Shown: positions 24,580-34,301, counted from the first letter of the stretch. The stretch is DNA of 40,301 nt from Limnobacter sp. CACIAM 66H1 (GCF_001601825.1 NZ_LUJK01000029.1:1-40301), one strand, 5' to 3'. The notes: generated by a model not told the origin, from the sequence alone. A program made the numbers and translations.

Positions 24580-26877
24580 TCATTGGGTAGCTTGCGAGGA
24601 AGAGAAAGGCGTGTACCCAGGCACCTTTCTGGACAACAGGTCGGCAGGGTTGGACCCCAAACGACCCAATCCATTGAGTTCGAGCTGAACAAAGAGCGAG
24701 GTAGTCTCCAGCAGCGGTGCAGTCGCAAATCGTTGCGCAATAACACGCACTGCCCAGCAACCTTCACCGTATTCGAGACCTGCCACGCCTTCAATCAAAC
24801 GATTGTCCAACATGGAGTAGTTTAAACGACCCACGCCGCTCCAGCGTTCAGAGATAGGCCATTGGCCAGAAATGTCGAACTGGTCAATTTGTGCGCGGGT
24901 GTAGCGATACCCCAAATTCAGCTGCTTGCCCAGCGATGGCGCATAGCTGACGGTAATATTGCCGCGCTCGTGGCGTCCGCTTTCGGCATTCAACTGGGTT
25001 GTCGCGTCCAGGAAAACAGACTGGCTGATTCGGCCCCGTGCATTTGCAAAAAAGTCAGAATCACTGGTGGTCGGGGCTTCAAAGCCCTGCAAAATGACAC
25101 GTGGTGTGCTCAGGTTCAGGCGCTGCCCGCCCGTCACGCTGAATAACTCTTCGCTGGTCGCTTCGTCGTAGAAGCGGCTGGTCACCGCGAGTGTCAACTG
25201 ATTCGCATCGCCAACCCGGTCAAGCCCCGAATACCTGTTCTCGGCGAAAATCCGAGTCAGGCTTTGATCCGTCACCGAGGTGTCGAAAATAGGCTGATCG
25301 GATTGGTCCTTGAACGGCGTGTACAGATAAAAAATTCGTGGTTCCAGGGTCTGATTCACATTGCGACCGAAAAAGCTTGTTTTGCGGTCGAAGTAAACCG
25401 TGCTGTCCAGCGAAACCGTTGGAATCACGCTGCCTGGTGCTGCGGGTGACCCAGGTGTTTGGCCCTGCAAATCGTAGTTGGTGGCCTGCACCGAGACAGC
25501 GGGCGTGAATGAGAATTCAGACCGTTGAATGGGCATGAAAACCCGGGCGCGCGTTACACCGCGTGAGCCTTCAACCCGCGCGGGTGCGGACGAGGGTCTG
25601 GCAAAGTCGGTGTACTGCCCGCTCACTGACACAAAGGCATTGGCCTGGCCAATTCGGGTGGGGCTTAATTCAAGCGTAGCCTCTGGCAAACGGTCATATG
25701 GCTCAGCGATCACATCGTTGAATAACTGCAATGTTTGATGAGCCACGGTGCGCACGTTGGCGCTCCAGTTTTTCTGACGGTACGAGACGAAGCCTTCTTG
25801 AACCAAAACACGTTGGGAGGCCACTGCCTGAGTCCGGGAGAAGTCAACAAAGTAATTGTCATCCGATACCTGGTTGAAATTTATGCCTGCATACAAAGGA
25901 CCTTTTTCGTATTTGTGCAGCAAGGACAAAGCAGTGCGGTCTGTGCCTGTTTTCTCGTCATCCGGCAGGTAATCGTATTTAAGTTCGCCTTCGTTGCTTG
26001 GCGTCAGGTAACGGGTTTGTGTACCCAATTGGAAACCCCGGCCCGAGATGATTTTCGGGTACAGGGTCATATCTTTGTCTGGAGCAATATTCAGGTAGTA
26101 CGGGACTGTCACTTCAAGTCCGCTGTTGGACACAGTGCCAAACGAGGGTGGCAGAAATCCGCTTTTGCGTCTGTCGGTGGTGGGGAACGAAAAGTAAGGT
26201 GCGCCCAATATGGGCACGTCCTGAAATACCACCTTCGCGCCACGGGCACGACCCACTTCAGCAGCCTGGTCAATTTCCAGCGAATCGGCAGTGATATACC
26301 AATCACCTTGATCCGCGGCACCAGGGTTTGGCACATCGCATACCGTGTAGTTCGGGTTTTCAAGCGTCAGCGTTGAAATACCGTCGTACTGCATTTTGTC
26401 GGCCCGACCCTTGCCGTTAATTTCCTTCAGCTCGAAGGTGGGTTTGGTCATTTCGCTTTCGCCGGTGCCCAGCTTTACAGAGCCCTCGGGGGCTTTCAGT
26501 ATCATGCCTTCCTGCTCAATCACCAGGTTGCCCTTGGCCGTAGCACGGTCAGTAATGGGCGAATAATTGATTGAGTCGCTAAATAATTTCAGCTTGTTGC
26601 GCCGAACTTCAACATTGCCTTCCAGAAAGGTTTCCTCGGCGCTGTTGCCGTAAAGGCGGTCGGCAGAAATGTAAGTGGCCTCGTCCTCAGGTATCGGGTT
26701 GCGCACACCCAGCAGTCCACCGTCAATCTTTAGGCGGGTGGGGGACTCGGCCTTGGGTGGTGTGGCGCCTGTAGTTTGGGCAAGCGCGGGTGCGCCCAGA
26801 CAGAACAAAGCAAATGCGATGGCTGTGGGGCGTGTGGGCACTGAGTGCACTTGCAGTAATTTTTTGCTTTTCTTCAA
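24580..26877 (-). CDS. lptD: LPS assembly protein LptD
   Basis: Outer-membrane beta-barrel that inserts lipopolysaccharide with LptE. 765 residues: a signal peptide (about 1-34), the OstA/LptA-like jellyroll (about 60-190) and the large C-terminal barrel. Besides Cys26 in the signal peptide it has only Cys180 and Cys707, so one jellyroll-barrel disulfide instead of the two of E. coli. The frame has no ATG before the signal core; TTG 26877 is the best start, without a clear ribosome site. TATAAT at 26933-26938 on the minus strand would give a 50-base leader. Confidence 0.94.
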   Translation of the reverse strand: MKKSKKLLQVHSVPTRPTAIAFALFCLGAPALAQTTGATPPKAESPTRLKIDGGLLGVRNPIPEDEATYISADRLYGNSAEETFLEGNVEVRRNKLKLFSDSINYSPITDRATAKGNLVIEQEGMILKAPEGSVKLGTGESEMTKPTFELKEINGKGRADKMQYDGISTLTLENPNYTVCDVPNPGAADQGDWYITADSLEIDQAAEVGRARGAKVVFQDVPILGAPYFSFPTTDRRKSGFLPPSFGTVSNSGLEVTVPYYLNIAPDKDMTLYPKIISGRGFQLGTQTRYLTPSNEGELKYDYLPDDEKTGTDRTALSLLHKYEKGPLYAGINFNQVSDDNYFVDFSRTQAVASQRVLVQEGFVSYRQKNWSANVRTVAHQTLQLFNDVIAEPYDRLPEATLELSPTRIGQANAFVSVSGQYTDFARPSSAPARVEGSRGVTRARVFMPIQRSEFSFTPAVSVQATNYDLQGQTPGSPAAPGSVIPTVSLDSTVYFDRKTSFFGRNVNQTLEPRIFYLYTPFKDQSDQPIFDTSVTDQSLTRIFAENRYSGLDRVGDANQLTLAVTSRFYDEATSEELFSVTGGQRLNLSTPRVILQGFEAPTTSDSDFFANARGRISQSVFLDATTQLNAESGRHERGNITVSYAPSLGKQLNLGYRYTRAQIDQFDISGQWPISERWSGVGRLNYSMLDNRLIEGVAGLEYGEGCWAVRVIAQRFATAPLLETTSLFVQLELNGLGRLGSNPADLLSRKVPGYTPFSSSQATQ

Positions 26878-26932
26878 GCTGGGTATGTACTCAAATAGGT
26901 GACGGATCGATCAAGCGCCATAGGATCCTACT

Positions 26933-26938
26933 ATTATA
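26933..26938 (-). promoter_or_regulatory. TATAAT -10 for the lptD operon
   Basis: A perfect -10 hexamer in the 98-bp region between lptD and amgK. No good -35 is seen at 16-18 bases, so an activator or another sigma factor may take part. Confidence 0.4.
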
Positions 26939-26975
26939 GGCAACTAACTACAAATTAAAGAGATTGGACGGTTTG

Positions 26976-28007
26976 ATGAGCGCCTTGCGTCAAGAAATGT
27001 TGAAAAAATGGCTGACAGGCCTGAATGAGTTCGAGTTTGACCTGCAAACCCTGCAGGCGGCCTCCAGCGATGCCAGCTTTCGCCGGTATTTCCGGGTTGG
27101 CGAAGCCAATAACGTGCGAACCCTGATTGTGATGGACGCGCCGCCTGACAAAGAAGATGTTCGTCCCTTCGTGCATGTGGCGGGCTTGCTGCGAGAAGGT
27201 GGCTCCAGGGCGCCCCAGGTGTTGGCGCAGAATCCGCAGGAGGGTTTTTTGCTGCTGGAGGATTTCGGCAACACCACCATGTTGCAGGGGCTGAACGCCC
27301 AAGCTGAACAGAAAGACGCCCTATACATGCAGGCACTGCATGACCTGGTGCACTTGCAAGCCAACACCCGCACCGAAGGCATACCCGCTTACGGTGCCGA
27401 CAAATTGTTGCAGGAAATGAATTTGTTCGATGAATGGTATGTGGGCAGGCACTACGGTGCCGAGCTGACCGATCAGGAACGCAACTGGCTTGAGAGCATC
27501 AAAGGCATGCTGATTCAAAGCGCGCTCGCTGAGCCTCAACTGTTTGTCCACCGCGATTACCACAGCCGCAACTTGATGTTGACCAGCCAGGCGGGTGAAG
27601 CGCCACAGTTCGGCATTCTTGATTTTCAGGACGCGGTAAAGGGCCCCTTGAGCTACGACCTGGTCAGTATTCTGCGCGACGCCTACATTGAATGGCCCGA
27701 AGCGCAAACCCTGGACTGGACCGTGCGTTACTGGGAGGCTGCCCGCAAGGCTGGCTTGCCCATTTGCGAAGACCCCGGTGAGTTCTATCGCCAGTTCGAT
27801 TTTATGGGCCTGCAACGTCATTTGAAAATTCTGGGTATCTTCGCGCGCCTGAACTACCGCGACGGCAAGGCCCAGTACTTGAATGACCTGCCAATGGTGT
27901 TGCGTTATGTACGCCTTGTGGCGGGCCGATACATCGCGTTCAAGCCCCTGCTGCTGTTGCTTGATCGCCTTGAAAACAAGGCTGTAAAAGTGGGGTATAC
28001 GTTTTAA
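26976..28007 (+). CDS. amgK: Cell-wall sugar kinase AmgK (MurNAc/GlcNAc 1-kinase)
   Basis: A 343-residue kinase of the aminoglycoside-phosphotransferase fold that makes MurNAc-1-phosphate in peptidoglycan recycling. The catalytic loop is VHRDYHSRNLML (HxDxxxxN) and the metal site ILDFQDA. Start is ATG 26976; the frame upstream only adds a TTG. Its stop abuts the ATG of murU, and this pair defines the MurU recycling route that bypasses fosfomycin-sensitive MurA. The alternative annotation as aminoglycoside phosphotransferase is unlikely in this context. Confidence 0.9.
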   Translation: MSALRQEMLKKWLTGLNEFEFDLQTLQAASSDASFRRYFRVGEANNVRTLIVMDAPPDKEDVRPFVHVAGLLREGGSRAPQVLAQNPQEGFLLLEDFGNTTMLQGLNAQAEQKDALYMQALHDLVHLQANTRTEGIPAYGADKLLQEMNLFDEWYVGRHYGAELTDQERNWLESIKGMLIQSALAEPQLFVHRDYHSRNLMLTSQAGEAPQFGILDFQDAVKGPLSYDLVSILRDAYIEWPEAQTLDWTVRYWEAARKAGLPICEDPGEFYRQFDFMGLQRHLKILGIFARLNYRDGKAQYLNDLPMVLRYVRLVAGRYIAFKPLLLLLDRLENKAVKVGYTF

Positions 28008-28703
28008 ATGAAGGCAATGATATTGGCTGCGGGGCGTGGCGAACGCATGCGCCCATTGACTGACCATTGTCCCAAACCCTTGTTGCCCGCGGGTGGTAAA
28101 CCTTTGTTGCAGTGGCATATAGAGGCCCTGGCGGCGGGGGGTATTACCAGCATTGTGATCAATCACGCGCATTTGGGGCGCCAAATTGAAAGCCACTTTG
28201 GCGATGGTTCAGCCTTTGGGGTGCAGATAAGTTACTCAGCCGAGGCCAGCGCGCTTGAAACCGCGGGCGGTATTCGCAAAGCCTTACACCATCTTGGAAA
28301 TGAACCATTTCTGGTGATTAACGGCGATGTGTCTTGCGAATGGCCGGTCGATAGGGCCTTGCAGGTTGCCAATCAATGGCAGCAAGACCAGTTGGCCTAC
28401 CTGGTGATGGTCCCCAATCCATTACACCATCCGACCGGTGATTTTGCGATACAGGGCAGTCTGGTCAAACAGGCTGAACCGGGCGAGATCACATTCACAT
28501 TTTCCGGGATCGGAGTGTATCACCCGAGTTTATTCAGTAAGCTCAGAGTTGACGAGGTTGCAAAACTCGCGCCCCTGTTGCGCCAAGCCATGGCTGCAGG
28601 CAAAGTACAAGGTGAGTTGTTCGACGGTTTCTGGATGGACATTGGAACACCAGAACGGCTTGAAGAACTCAACCAACGATTGAATTCAGCAAGGAAGCAT
28701 TAG
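28008..28703 (+). CDS. murU: MurNAc-1-phosphate uridylyltransferase
   Basis: A 231-residue nucleotidyltransferase that turns MurNAc-1-phosphate into UDP-MurNAc. The N-terminal LAAGRGERMRPLT and KPLLPAGGKPLL motifs bind UTP, and NGDV carries the metal-binding aspartate. It is directly downstream of amgK with no gap and one base before pepP. Confidence 0.91.
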   Translation: MKAMILAAGRGERMRPLTDHCPKPLLPAGGKPLLQWHIEALAAGGITSIVINHAHLGRQIESHFGDGSAFGVQISYSAEASALETAGGIRKALHHLGNEPFLVINGDVSCEWPVDRALQVANQWQQDQLAYLVMVPNPLHHPTGDFAIQGSLVKQAEPGEITFTFSGIGVYHPSLFSKLRVDEVAKLAPLLRQAMAAGKVQGELFDGFWMDIGTPERLEELNQRLNSARKH

Positions 28704-28704
28704 C

Positions 28705-30093
28705 ATGAGCAGGTATCCTACCCACAACCCCCTGATCTACGCCAAGCGCCGAGAGCAGCTTGCACGCCGTTTGAAGAAAATGGGCGGTGGTGTTGCCTTG
28801 GTGCAGTCGGGCATGGAGGTGATGCGCAACCGGGATGCGGATTACGCATTCCGTTCAGACAGTTATTTTTATTACCTCACTGGCTTTCCTGAGCCGGAGG
28901 CCTGTTTGGCCCTGGTGGTGCCACCCAGTGGCGATTCCAGAGCTGTGTTGTTTTGCAGGGATAAGAATGAGGAACGAGAAATATGGGAGGGGTTCCGCTT
29001 CGGCCCCAAGGCAGCGCAGGCTGCATTCGGCATGCATGAGGCCTACAGTATTGATGACCTTGAAGAGCACTTGATTGACACACTGGCCAATCAGCCTGCG
29101 GTGTTTTTGCGTCTGGGTGAAGACGAAAGCCTCGAGGCCGCCGTTGCCGATGTGCTGAAAACCTTGCGGGGCAAAGCCCGGACGGGTGTTACAGCGCCGC
29201 ATGCGGTGCTTGATTTGAGCCACTCGCTGGATGAAATGCGTCTGATCAAAGACAAAACCGAGATTGACATCATGCGCCGTGCGGCCCACATTTCGGCGCA
29301 TGCGCACATTGCGGCCATGCAAGTGTGCCAACCAGGAAAGTTCGAGTTTGAAGTGGAAGCCGAGTTACTCTATCAGTTCCGGAAAAATGGTTCAGAGGCG
29401 CCCGCGTATGGTTCGATCGTGGCCTCGGGTGCAAATGCCTGTGTGCTGCACTACCGTGCGAATGACGCCAGAATGCGCGATGGCGACTTGTTGTTGATTG
29501 ATGCAGGTTGCGAGCTGGATTGCTACGCATCGGATATCACGCGCACCTTTCCGGTGAACGGGCAGTTCAGCAAGGCCCAACAGGCAGTGTATGAAGTGGT
29601 GTTGAATGCACAGTATGCAGCGATTGATGCCACCAAGCCTGGTGCGCGTTTCAATGACCCGCACGATGCCGCGGTGAAGGTGTTGGCGCAAGGTCTGATC
29701 GATTTGAAGCTGCTCAAAATGAGCCTGACCGAAGCGCTTGAAAGTGGCGCGTACAAACGCTTTTACATGCACCGCACCAGTCACTGGTTGGGCATGGATG
29801 TGCATGATTGTGGAAGCTACCGCGACCCGGCTGCCAAACCTGAAGACGGTGTGGCACCCCACACCAGTCGCAAGCTGGAAGCCGGCATGGTGCTCACCAT
29901 TGAGCCTGGCCTTTACATTCGCCCGGGCAAAGGTGTGCCCAAGCAGTTTGAAAACATCGGTATTCGCATTGAGGACGATGCATTGGTGACCCAGAAAGGT
30001 TGTGATATTTACACTGCCGATGCGCCCAAAACCGTGGCCGAAATTCATGCAACGATGAAAGCCCACAAAAAAACAAGCAGTAAGGCAGCCTGA
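28705..30093 (+). CDS. pepP: Xaa-Pro aminopeptidase
   Basis: A 462-residue dinuclear metallopeptidase (M24B) removing N-terminal residues before proline. The N-terminal AMP_N domain begins at YAKRREQLARRLKKMGGG; the metal ligands are two aspartates in IDAGCELDCYASDITRTFP (listed as IDAG...SDITRTFP), His in HRTSHWLGMD, and Glu in TIEPGLY and GIRIEDD. It sits upstream of the UbiH-type gene, as in E. coli pepP-ubiH-ubiI. Confidence 0.95.
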   Translation: MSRYPTHNPLIYAKRREQLARRLKKMGGGVALVQSGMEVMRNRDADYAFRSDSYFYYLTGFPEPEACLALVVPPSGDSRAVLFCRDKNEEREIWEGFRFGPKAAQAAFGMHEAYSIDDLEEHLIDTLANQPAVFLRLGEDESLEAAVADVLKTLRGKARTGVTAPHAVLDLSHSLDEMRLIKDKTEIDIMRRAAHISAHAHIAAMQVCQPGKFEFEVEAELLYQFRKNGSEAPAYGSIVASGANACVLHYRANDARMRDGDLLLIDAGCELDCYASDITRTFPVNGQFSKAQQAVYEVVLNAQYAAIDATKPGARFNDPHDAAVKVLAQGLIDLKLLKMSLTEALESGAYKRFYMHRTSHWLGMDVHDCGSYRDPAAKPEDGVAPHTSRKLEAGMVLTIEPGLYIRPGKGVPKQFENIGIRIEDDALVTQKGCDIYTADAPKTVAEIHATMKAHKKTSSKAA

Positions 30094-30100
30094 CCAATCC

Positions 30101-31291
30101 ATGACCTCGCACACCGATTTTGATGTGGCCATTGTTGGGGCTGGCCCTGTGGGCCTTGCTTTTGCAGGCTGGCTTGCCAACACCTGGGGTGACCGCGCCA
30201 ATCGCATTGCCATTTTTGATGCCAAGCCTCTGGAAGCTTCCGCCCGTGATCCGCGTATTCTGGCGTTGTCCGATGCCACGCGTTTGCGTCTGGCCTGCCT
30301 GGGGTTCCCAGCCGATGCCACGCCGATTCACCATATTCATGTGTCAGAGCAATCCCGTTTTGGCCAGGTACGAATGAAGGCAGATGAACTGGGTTTGCGG
30401 GCCTTGGGGTGGACGGTTCGTTATGGTGACTTGGTGAACTGCTTGTCGACCTCGCTGGAACGCAGAGGGGTAAAAATTTTCCGCCCCGCCAATGTGAAGT
30501 ATGCGCACCGTAGCGCAGTTGACTCTCTCGAAGTGCTTGAGCTCGAGGACGGTACCGAATACACCGTAAACCTGCGGGTGGATGCCGAGGGGGGCTTGTA
30601 TGGCGAGGCTGGCGAGCGTGACCAAGTGGTGGATTACGACCAATGGGCCTTGGTGAGCGAAGTCACTTTGCAGGTGGAACCTGGTTTACTGGAAGGCGGC
30701 AATACACTGGCTTTTGAGCGTTTCACCTCGGAAGGGCCTTTGGCACTGTTGCCCATTTCAACCGACCAGCAGCAATACTCATTGGTGTGGTGCGCTCCGC
30801 TAGCTCAGGTTCAAAAGCGATTGGCTTGCAGCGATGACGAATTTTCTGCTGAACTTCGACAACAGTTTGGGCGTCGCATCTCCATCAAACAGATTGGCCC
30901 CAGAAAAAGTTTCCCATTGGGCATGAACTGGCGCGACAAACTGGTGCAGGGACGTCGTGTAGCGATTGGCAATGCTGCTCAAATTTTGCACCCTGTGGCC
31001 GGTCAGGGTCTAAATCTGGGTTTGCGGGATGCTGTGCAGCTTTGCCGCAGTGTCGACCCGGCAACTGTTGCACAGGAACATCGCTTGACCCTGGCGCTGA
31101 GTGAATTTGAGAAGTTGAGAGTGGCTGATCGGCAGGTGGTGGTTAAAATGACAGACTGGATGGTGAAAGGGTTTTCCAATCACAATCCCTTGCTGGGTGC
31201 AGGCCGACAAATGGCCTTGAACGTGATGGAGTTCACGCCACCTCTTCGCAAGCAGTTTGCTGAATTAATGTTGTTCGGCCTGGCTGTTTAA
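30101..31291 (+). CDS. UbiH/UbiF-family FAD-dependent hydroxylase
   Basis: A 396-residue flavoprotein monooxygenase for ring hydroxylation in ubiquinone synthesis. It shows the FAD motif VGAGPVGLAFAG, the SDATRLRL and DPRILALS region, and the second FAD motif IGNAAQILHPVAGQGLNLGLRDA; the usual GDAAH is GNAAQ here. Position after pepP supports UbiH, but UbiH, UbiF and UbiI cannot be told apart by eye, and relatives in this order may act on more than one ring carbon. It follows pepP by 7 bp. Confidence 0.88.
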   Translation: MTSHTDFDVAIVGAGPVGLAFAGWLANTWGDRANRIAIFDAKPLEASARDPRILALSDATRLRLACLGFPADATPIHHIHVSEQSRFGQVRMKADELGLRALGWTVRYGDLVNCLSTSLERRGVKIFRPANVKYAHRSAVDSLEVLELEDGTEYTVNLRVDAEGGLYGEAGERDQVVDYDQWALVSEVTLQVEPGLLEGGNTLAFERFTSEGPLALLPISTDQQQYSLVWCAPLAQVQKRLACSDDEFSAELRQQFGRRISIKQIGPRKSFPLGMNWRDKLVQGRRVAIGNAAQILHPVAGQGLNLGLRDAVQLCRSVDPATVAQEHRLTLALSEFEKLRVADRQVVVKMTDWMVKGFSNHNPLLGAGRQMALNVMEFTPPLRKQFAELMLFGLAV

Positions 31292-31309
31292 TCTGGAGCA
31301 TTTTTACCC

Positions 31310-31921
31310 ATGTGGTCTGCCGAATTGTTGCGTGCCCGTTTTGCCATGGCCGATTTGCCTTGGCAACCAGAGCCGCTCGAAGAACGTTTTTTCAAAGACC
31401 GCGACCCTGCAGATGCGGCGGTGCTGGTGCCTTTGGTTCAGCGGCAAGACGATCTTTATGTGTTGCTGACGCTTCGCACGGCTCACCTGAATGACCATGC
31501 CGGACAAATCAGCTTTCCGGGAGGCCGTTGTGAACCTGACGATGGTGGCCCGATAGAAACTGCCCTGCGAGAGACTGTGGAAGAAACAGGGCTGGCCCGA
31601 GAGTTCATCGAAGTGCTGGGCACCATGCCGGTTTACCAGACTGCGACCAATTTCATGGTGACGCCTGTGGTGGCCTTGGTGAAGCCAGGTTTTACACTAA
31701 TGCCCGATGCATTCGAGGTGGAAGAGGTGTTCGAGGTGCCCCTTTCATTTTTGATGGATGTTGAAAATCATCAGCAGCGCAGCTTACACACCCCCATGGG
31801 CGAGCGTACCTTCTACGCCATGCCCTACAATTCGCCGGAGAATGGAAAGAACTATTTTATCTGGGGTGCAACCGCAGCGATGCTACGCAACCTCTACCAT
31901 TTCCTGAACGCGAAGGCGTAA
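31310..31921 (+). CDS. CoA pyrophosphatase (NudL-type Nudix hydrolase)
   Basis: A 203-residue Nudix enzyme that cleaves coenzyme A to 4'-phosphopantetheine and 3',5'-ADP. The CoA-specific motif LLTLRTAHLNDHAGQISFPGG runs straight into the Nudix box, whose core is ALRETVEETGL. It is 18 bp after the hydroxylase gene and 4 bp before the CobD-like gene, an arrangement common in Burkholderiales. Confidence 0.9.
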   Translation: MWSAELLRARFAMADLPWQPEPLEERFFKDRDPADAAVLVPLVQRQDDLYVLLTLRTAHLNDHAGQISFPGGRCEPDDGGPIETALRETVEETGLAREFIEVLGTMPVYQTATNFMVTPVVALVKPGFTLMPDAFEVEEVFEVPLSFLMDVENHQQRSLHTPMGERTFYAMPYNSPENGKNYFIWGATAAMLRNLYHFLNAKA

Positions 31922-31925
31922 CACT

Positions 31926-32922
31926 TTGTCCTATTTGGCCCTGCTTATTGCTGTGGTGTGTGAAACCTTCCTGCCGGACGGTTTGTTCACCCGTGCGCGT
32001 GATTGGGTGAATCGTTTCAACCAGGAACTGGAAATTAATCTGGAGGCCCTCGGAGCGCCGCGTTACGCGCATTTGCAGTGGCTAGCCCCCATGTTGATCT
32101 GGGTAATGGGTGTTTACTTTCTGTATCAGGTGCTTTGGACCATATCTCCGCTTGCCGCTGGCTTCCTGAGCGTATTCTTGTTGTTGTATGGTTTGCGTTT
32201 TCGCCACTTTGCGGTGGTGTTTACCAATGCACAGCTATTTCTGAATCAAGGCGATTTTTTTCCGGGCTCGCGAATTGCTGTTGACCTGGATGAAAGACTA
32301 CGATGGGACCGAACCCGTGGTTCATCGTCCTGGTGAGTTGGTGTTTCACGCCATATCCCATGGGACCGAGCGTGCTTTGCGTCAGTATTTCAGTCTGTTT
32401 TTCTGGTTTCTGGTAATGCCGGGTCCCATGGGATTGGTGGTTTACATGATGGCGCACTGGAGCGTGATTCGTGAACGTGATGTGTGGCAGGCCCAAGCCT
32501 TTGCGCATGAACGCCCCACGATGCAAGAGGCCTGGGAAACCCACAAACTGAAAGCGGCGATCAGCCCGCGCTTTGTGTTGTTTGCCATGGAATGGCTGCC
32601 CGCTCGTTTGATAGCCTTGACGGTGGGTTTGGTTGCGCAGCTAGATGATGCTGCGCTGGCTTGGCGAACTGCAAAAAACCATAGTCGTTTTTCCAACAGG
32701 GCGCCGCTCACAGCTGTATTTTTCACTGCAGTTGGTCTCGTGGGAGGAGCTGCTTTTGATCCGGTGTCCAAAGCTGCATCAGAAGGGCAATTGTTGAGTG
32801 AAGAAAACCAGGTGCAAGCCTTACAGCAATTCCGGCAGCTCATTTTCAAATGCGCGGTGGTGTGGTTAATGGCAACATTGGTGTTTGCCATTCTGGGTTG
32901 GTTGCCCAGCAGCAGGCTCTAG
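31926..32922 (+). pseudogene. CobD/CbiB-family membrane protein, frameshifted at T7
   Basis: Two overlapping frames together look like one 331-residue CobD/CbiB-family protein (the family of adenosylcobinamide-phosphate synthase and AmpE). The first frame (TTG 31926 to 32336) gives an N-terminal hydrophobic helix and the segment to LNQGDFF; the second, shifted by +1, continues RARELLLTWMKDYDGTEPV and HAISHGTERALRQYF to 32922. Seven T at 32255-32261 mark the break; six T would join the frames exactly. It could be a sequencing error, a recent mutation, or transcriptional slippage. No other cobalamin gene is here, so a role in cobalamin synthesis is doubtful. Confidence 0.75.
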
Positions 32923-32926
32923 AGCG

Positions 32927-33919
32927 TCAGTAGCTTTGGCTGGCCTCTTGCAGCTCGGCTTTCAACATTTGGTAAAGCTCATATCGCGCGGGGCTTAGCG
33001 TACCGTCTTCCAGTCCGTTTTTCACAGCGCAATCGGGTTCACGTTTGTGTTGGCAGTTGGCAAACCGGCATTTGTTGCCTTCATTGCGAATATCGGTGAA
33101 GGCATTCAGCAAATCCGATTCGCTCAGGTGGTGTAAACCGAACGCCTGAAATCCGGGTGAATCAATCAACTCCAAACCGCGCTCACCAAAGTGCATCTGG
33201 GTGTGAGTGGTGGTGTGTTTGCCTGCATTCAAGGCCATTGAAATTTCATTGGTGGCCGCCAGGGCACCCGGTATCAACAAATTGATCAAGGTGGACTTTC
33301 CCATGCCCGATTGCCCCAAAATCAGGGTGCGTTTGCCTTCCAGTAGCGGTCGTAACATTGACTCGGTTTCTGCAGGTCGTTCGGTGACGCTAATATAGTG
33401 CGTGGGTACTTCGCCCAGGGTGATTTCAAACAACTCCTGTTCAACCGCTTCCAGCGTTTCGGAATCGCCTTCAAGAATGTCCACTTTGTTAAACAGAATG
33501 GTCAGTGGCACCCCCGCATGTTTGCAGGCGGTCAGCGTGCGTCCCAAAAGCTCGGGCGAGTAGGGAGGGCTGATCGCCAGCATCAGCAGCACACCGTCCA
33601 GGTTCGCCGCAAACATTTTACTTTTTAGGGCGTCTGATCGGTACACCAGGTTCTTGCGTGGCTGAATGTCTTCCACCCAGGCTTGCATGTCGCCACTGGG
33701 CAAAATGATAATCTCATCGCCCACCGCCACGTCTCGGCGTTTGCCTTTGCCGTAAACCTGCCAAACGATTCCACTCTCGTCGCGCGCCAGAAAATGACGC
33801 CCATAGCTAGCCACTACCATGGCATTCAGCAAATCCGGGTTGCCTGAATTTTTGCCTTGGTTGCCTGTTTGTCTGCCTTTGTAGGTGGGGCGCACCCTGT
33901 TTAGTGATGAATTAGCCAA
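32927..33919 (-). CDS. rsgA: Ribosome small-subunit-dependent GTPase A
   Basis: A 330-residue circularly permuted GTPase that checks late 30S assembly. In order: an OB-fold, NKVD (G4) before the P-loop GQSGMGKS, DSPG (G3), and a C-terminal zinc knuckle CRFANCQHKREPDC. The frame opens with TTG 33919 inside the last codons of phhB, with a stop just upstream, so a non-ATG start is needed. It converges on the CobD-like gene with 4 bp between stops. Confidence 0.95.
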   Translation of the reverse strand: MANSSLNRVRPTYKGRQTGNQGKNSGNPDLLNAMVVASYGRHFLARDESGIVWQVYGKGKRRDVAVGDEIIILPSGDMQAWVEDIQPRKNLVYRSDALKSKMFAANLDGVLLMLAISPPYSPELLGRTLTACKHAGVPLTILFNKVDILEGDSETLEAVEQELFEITLGEVPTHYISVTERPAETESMLRPLLEGKRTLILGQSGMGKSTLINLLIPGALAATNEISMALNAGKHTTTHTQMHFGERGLELIDSPGFQAFGLHHLSESDLLNAFTDIRNEGNKCRFANCQHKREPDCAVKNGLEDGTLSPARYELYQMLKAELQEASQSY

Positions 33920-34301
33920 TGTGTTTCAGCGCATCATCAAGTTTGGCTGCACAAGCCCAGTCGTTGTTGGTAATGCCATTGGCGCTGTGGGTGTTCCAGC
34001 GCACTTTGACCCGGTTGTAGCCAAACGTGACTTCCGGGTGGTGATCTTCATCATCAGCCAAATGAGTGATGGCGTGCACCGCCAGCTTTACGCCTTCGAA
34101 GTTGGCAAAGGCATATTGTCGCCAAAGGTTCAAGGCATGCTCTCCCTTGGCATCAAATTCAACAGACCAGTATTCAAACTCGTCCAACTGCGCTTCGATC
34201 TCGTCAGCACTCCACGCATGGCCTTCACCCAAATGCTGGCAGTGCACATGCAGCCAGTCTTCCTGTGGGCGAGCGGGGTGGGGTGTGTTCATGGTGCTCA
34301 T
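33912..34301 (-). CDS. phhB: Pterin-4-alpha-carbinolamine dehydratase
   Basis: A 129-residue PCD/DCoH-fold enzyme that dehydrates 4a-hydroxytetrahydropterin, normally recycling the phenylalanine hydroxylase cofactor. The active-site histidines are in DDEDHHPEV, followed by the family pattern YNRVKVRWNTHSANGIT. Phenylalanine hydroxylase is not in the window. The first 25 residues are longer than in most relatives. Its ATG overlaps the M48 protease stop (ATGA) and its end overlaps the rsgA start by eight bases. Confidence 0.9.
   Translation of the reverse strand: MSTMNTPHPARPQEDWLHVHCQHLGEGHAWSADEIEAQLDEFEYWSVEFDAKGEHALNLWRQYAFANFEGVKLAVHAITHLADDEDHHPEVTFGYNRVKVRWNTHSANGITNNDWACAAKLDDALKHIG

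Noticed and set aside
26976-28007. Aminoglycoside resistance kinase
   Set aside because: The fold is shared, but direct linkage to murU marks the cell-wall recycling kinase AmgK.
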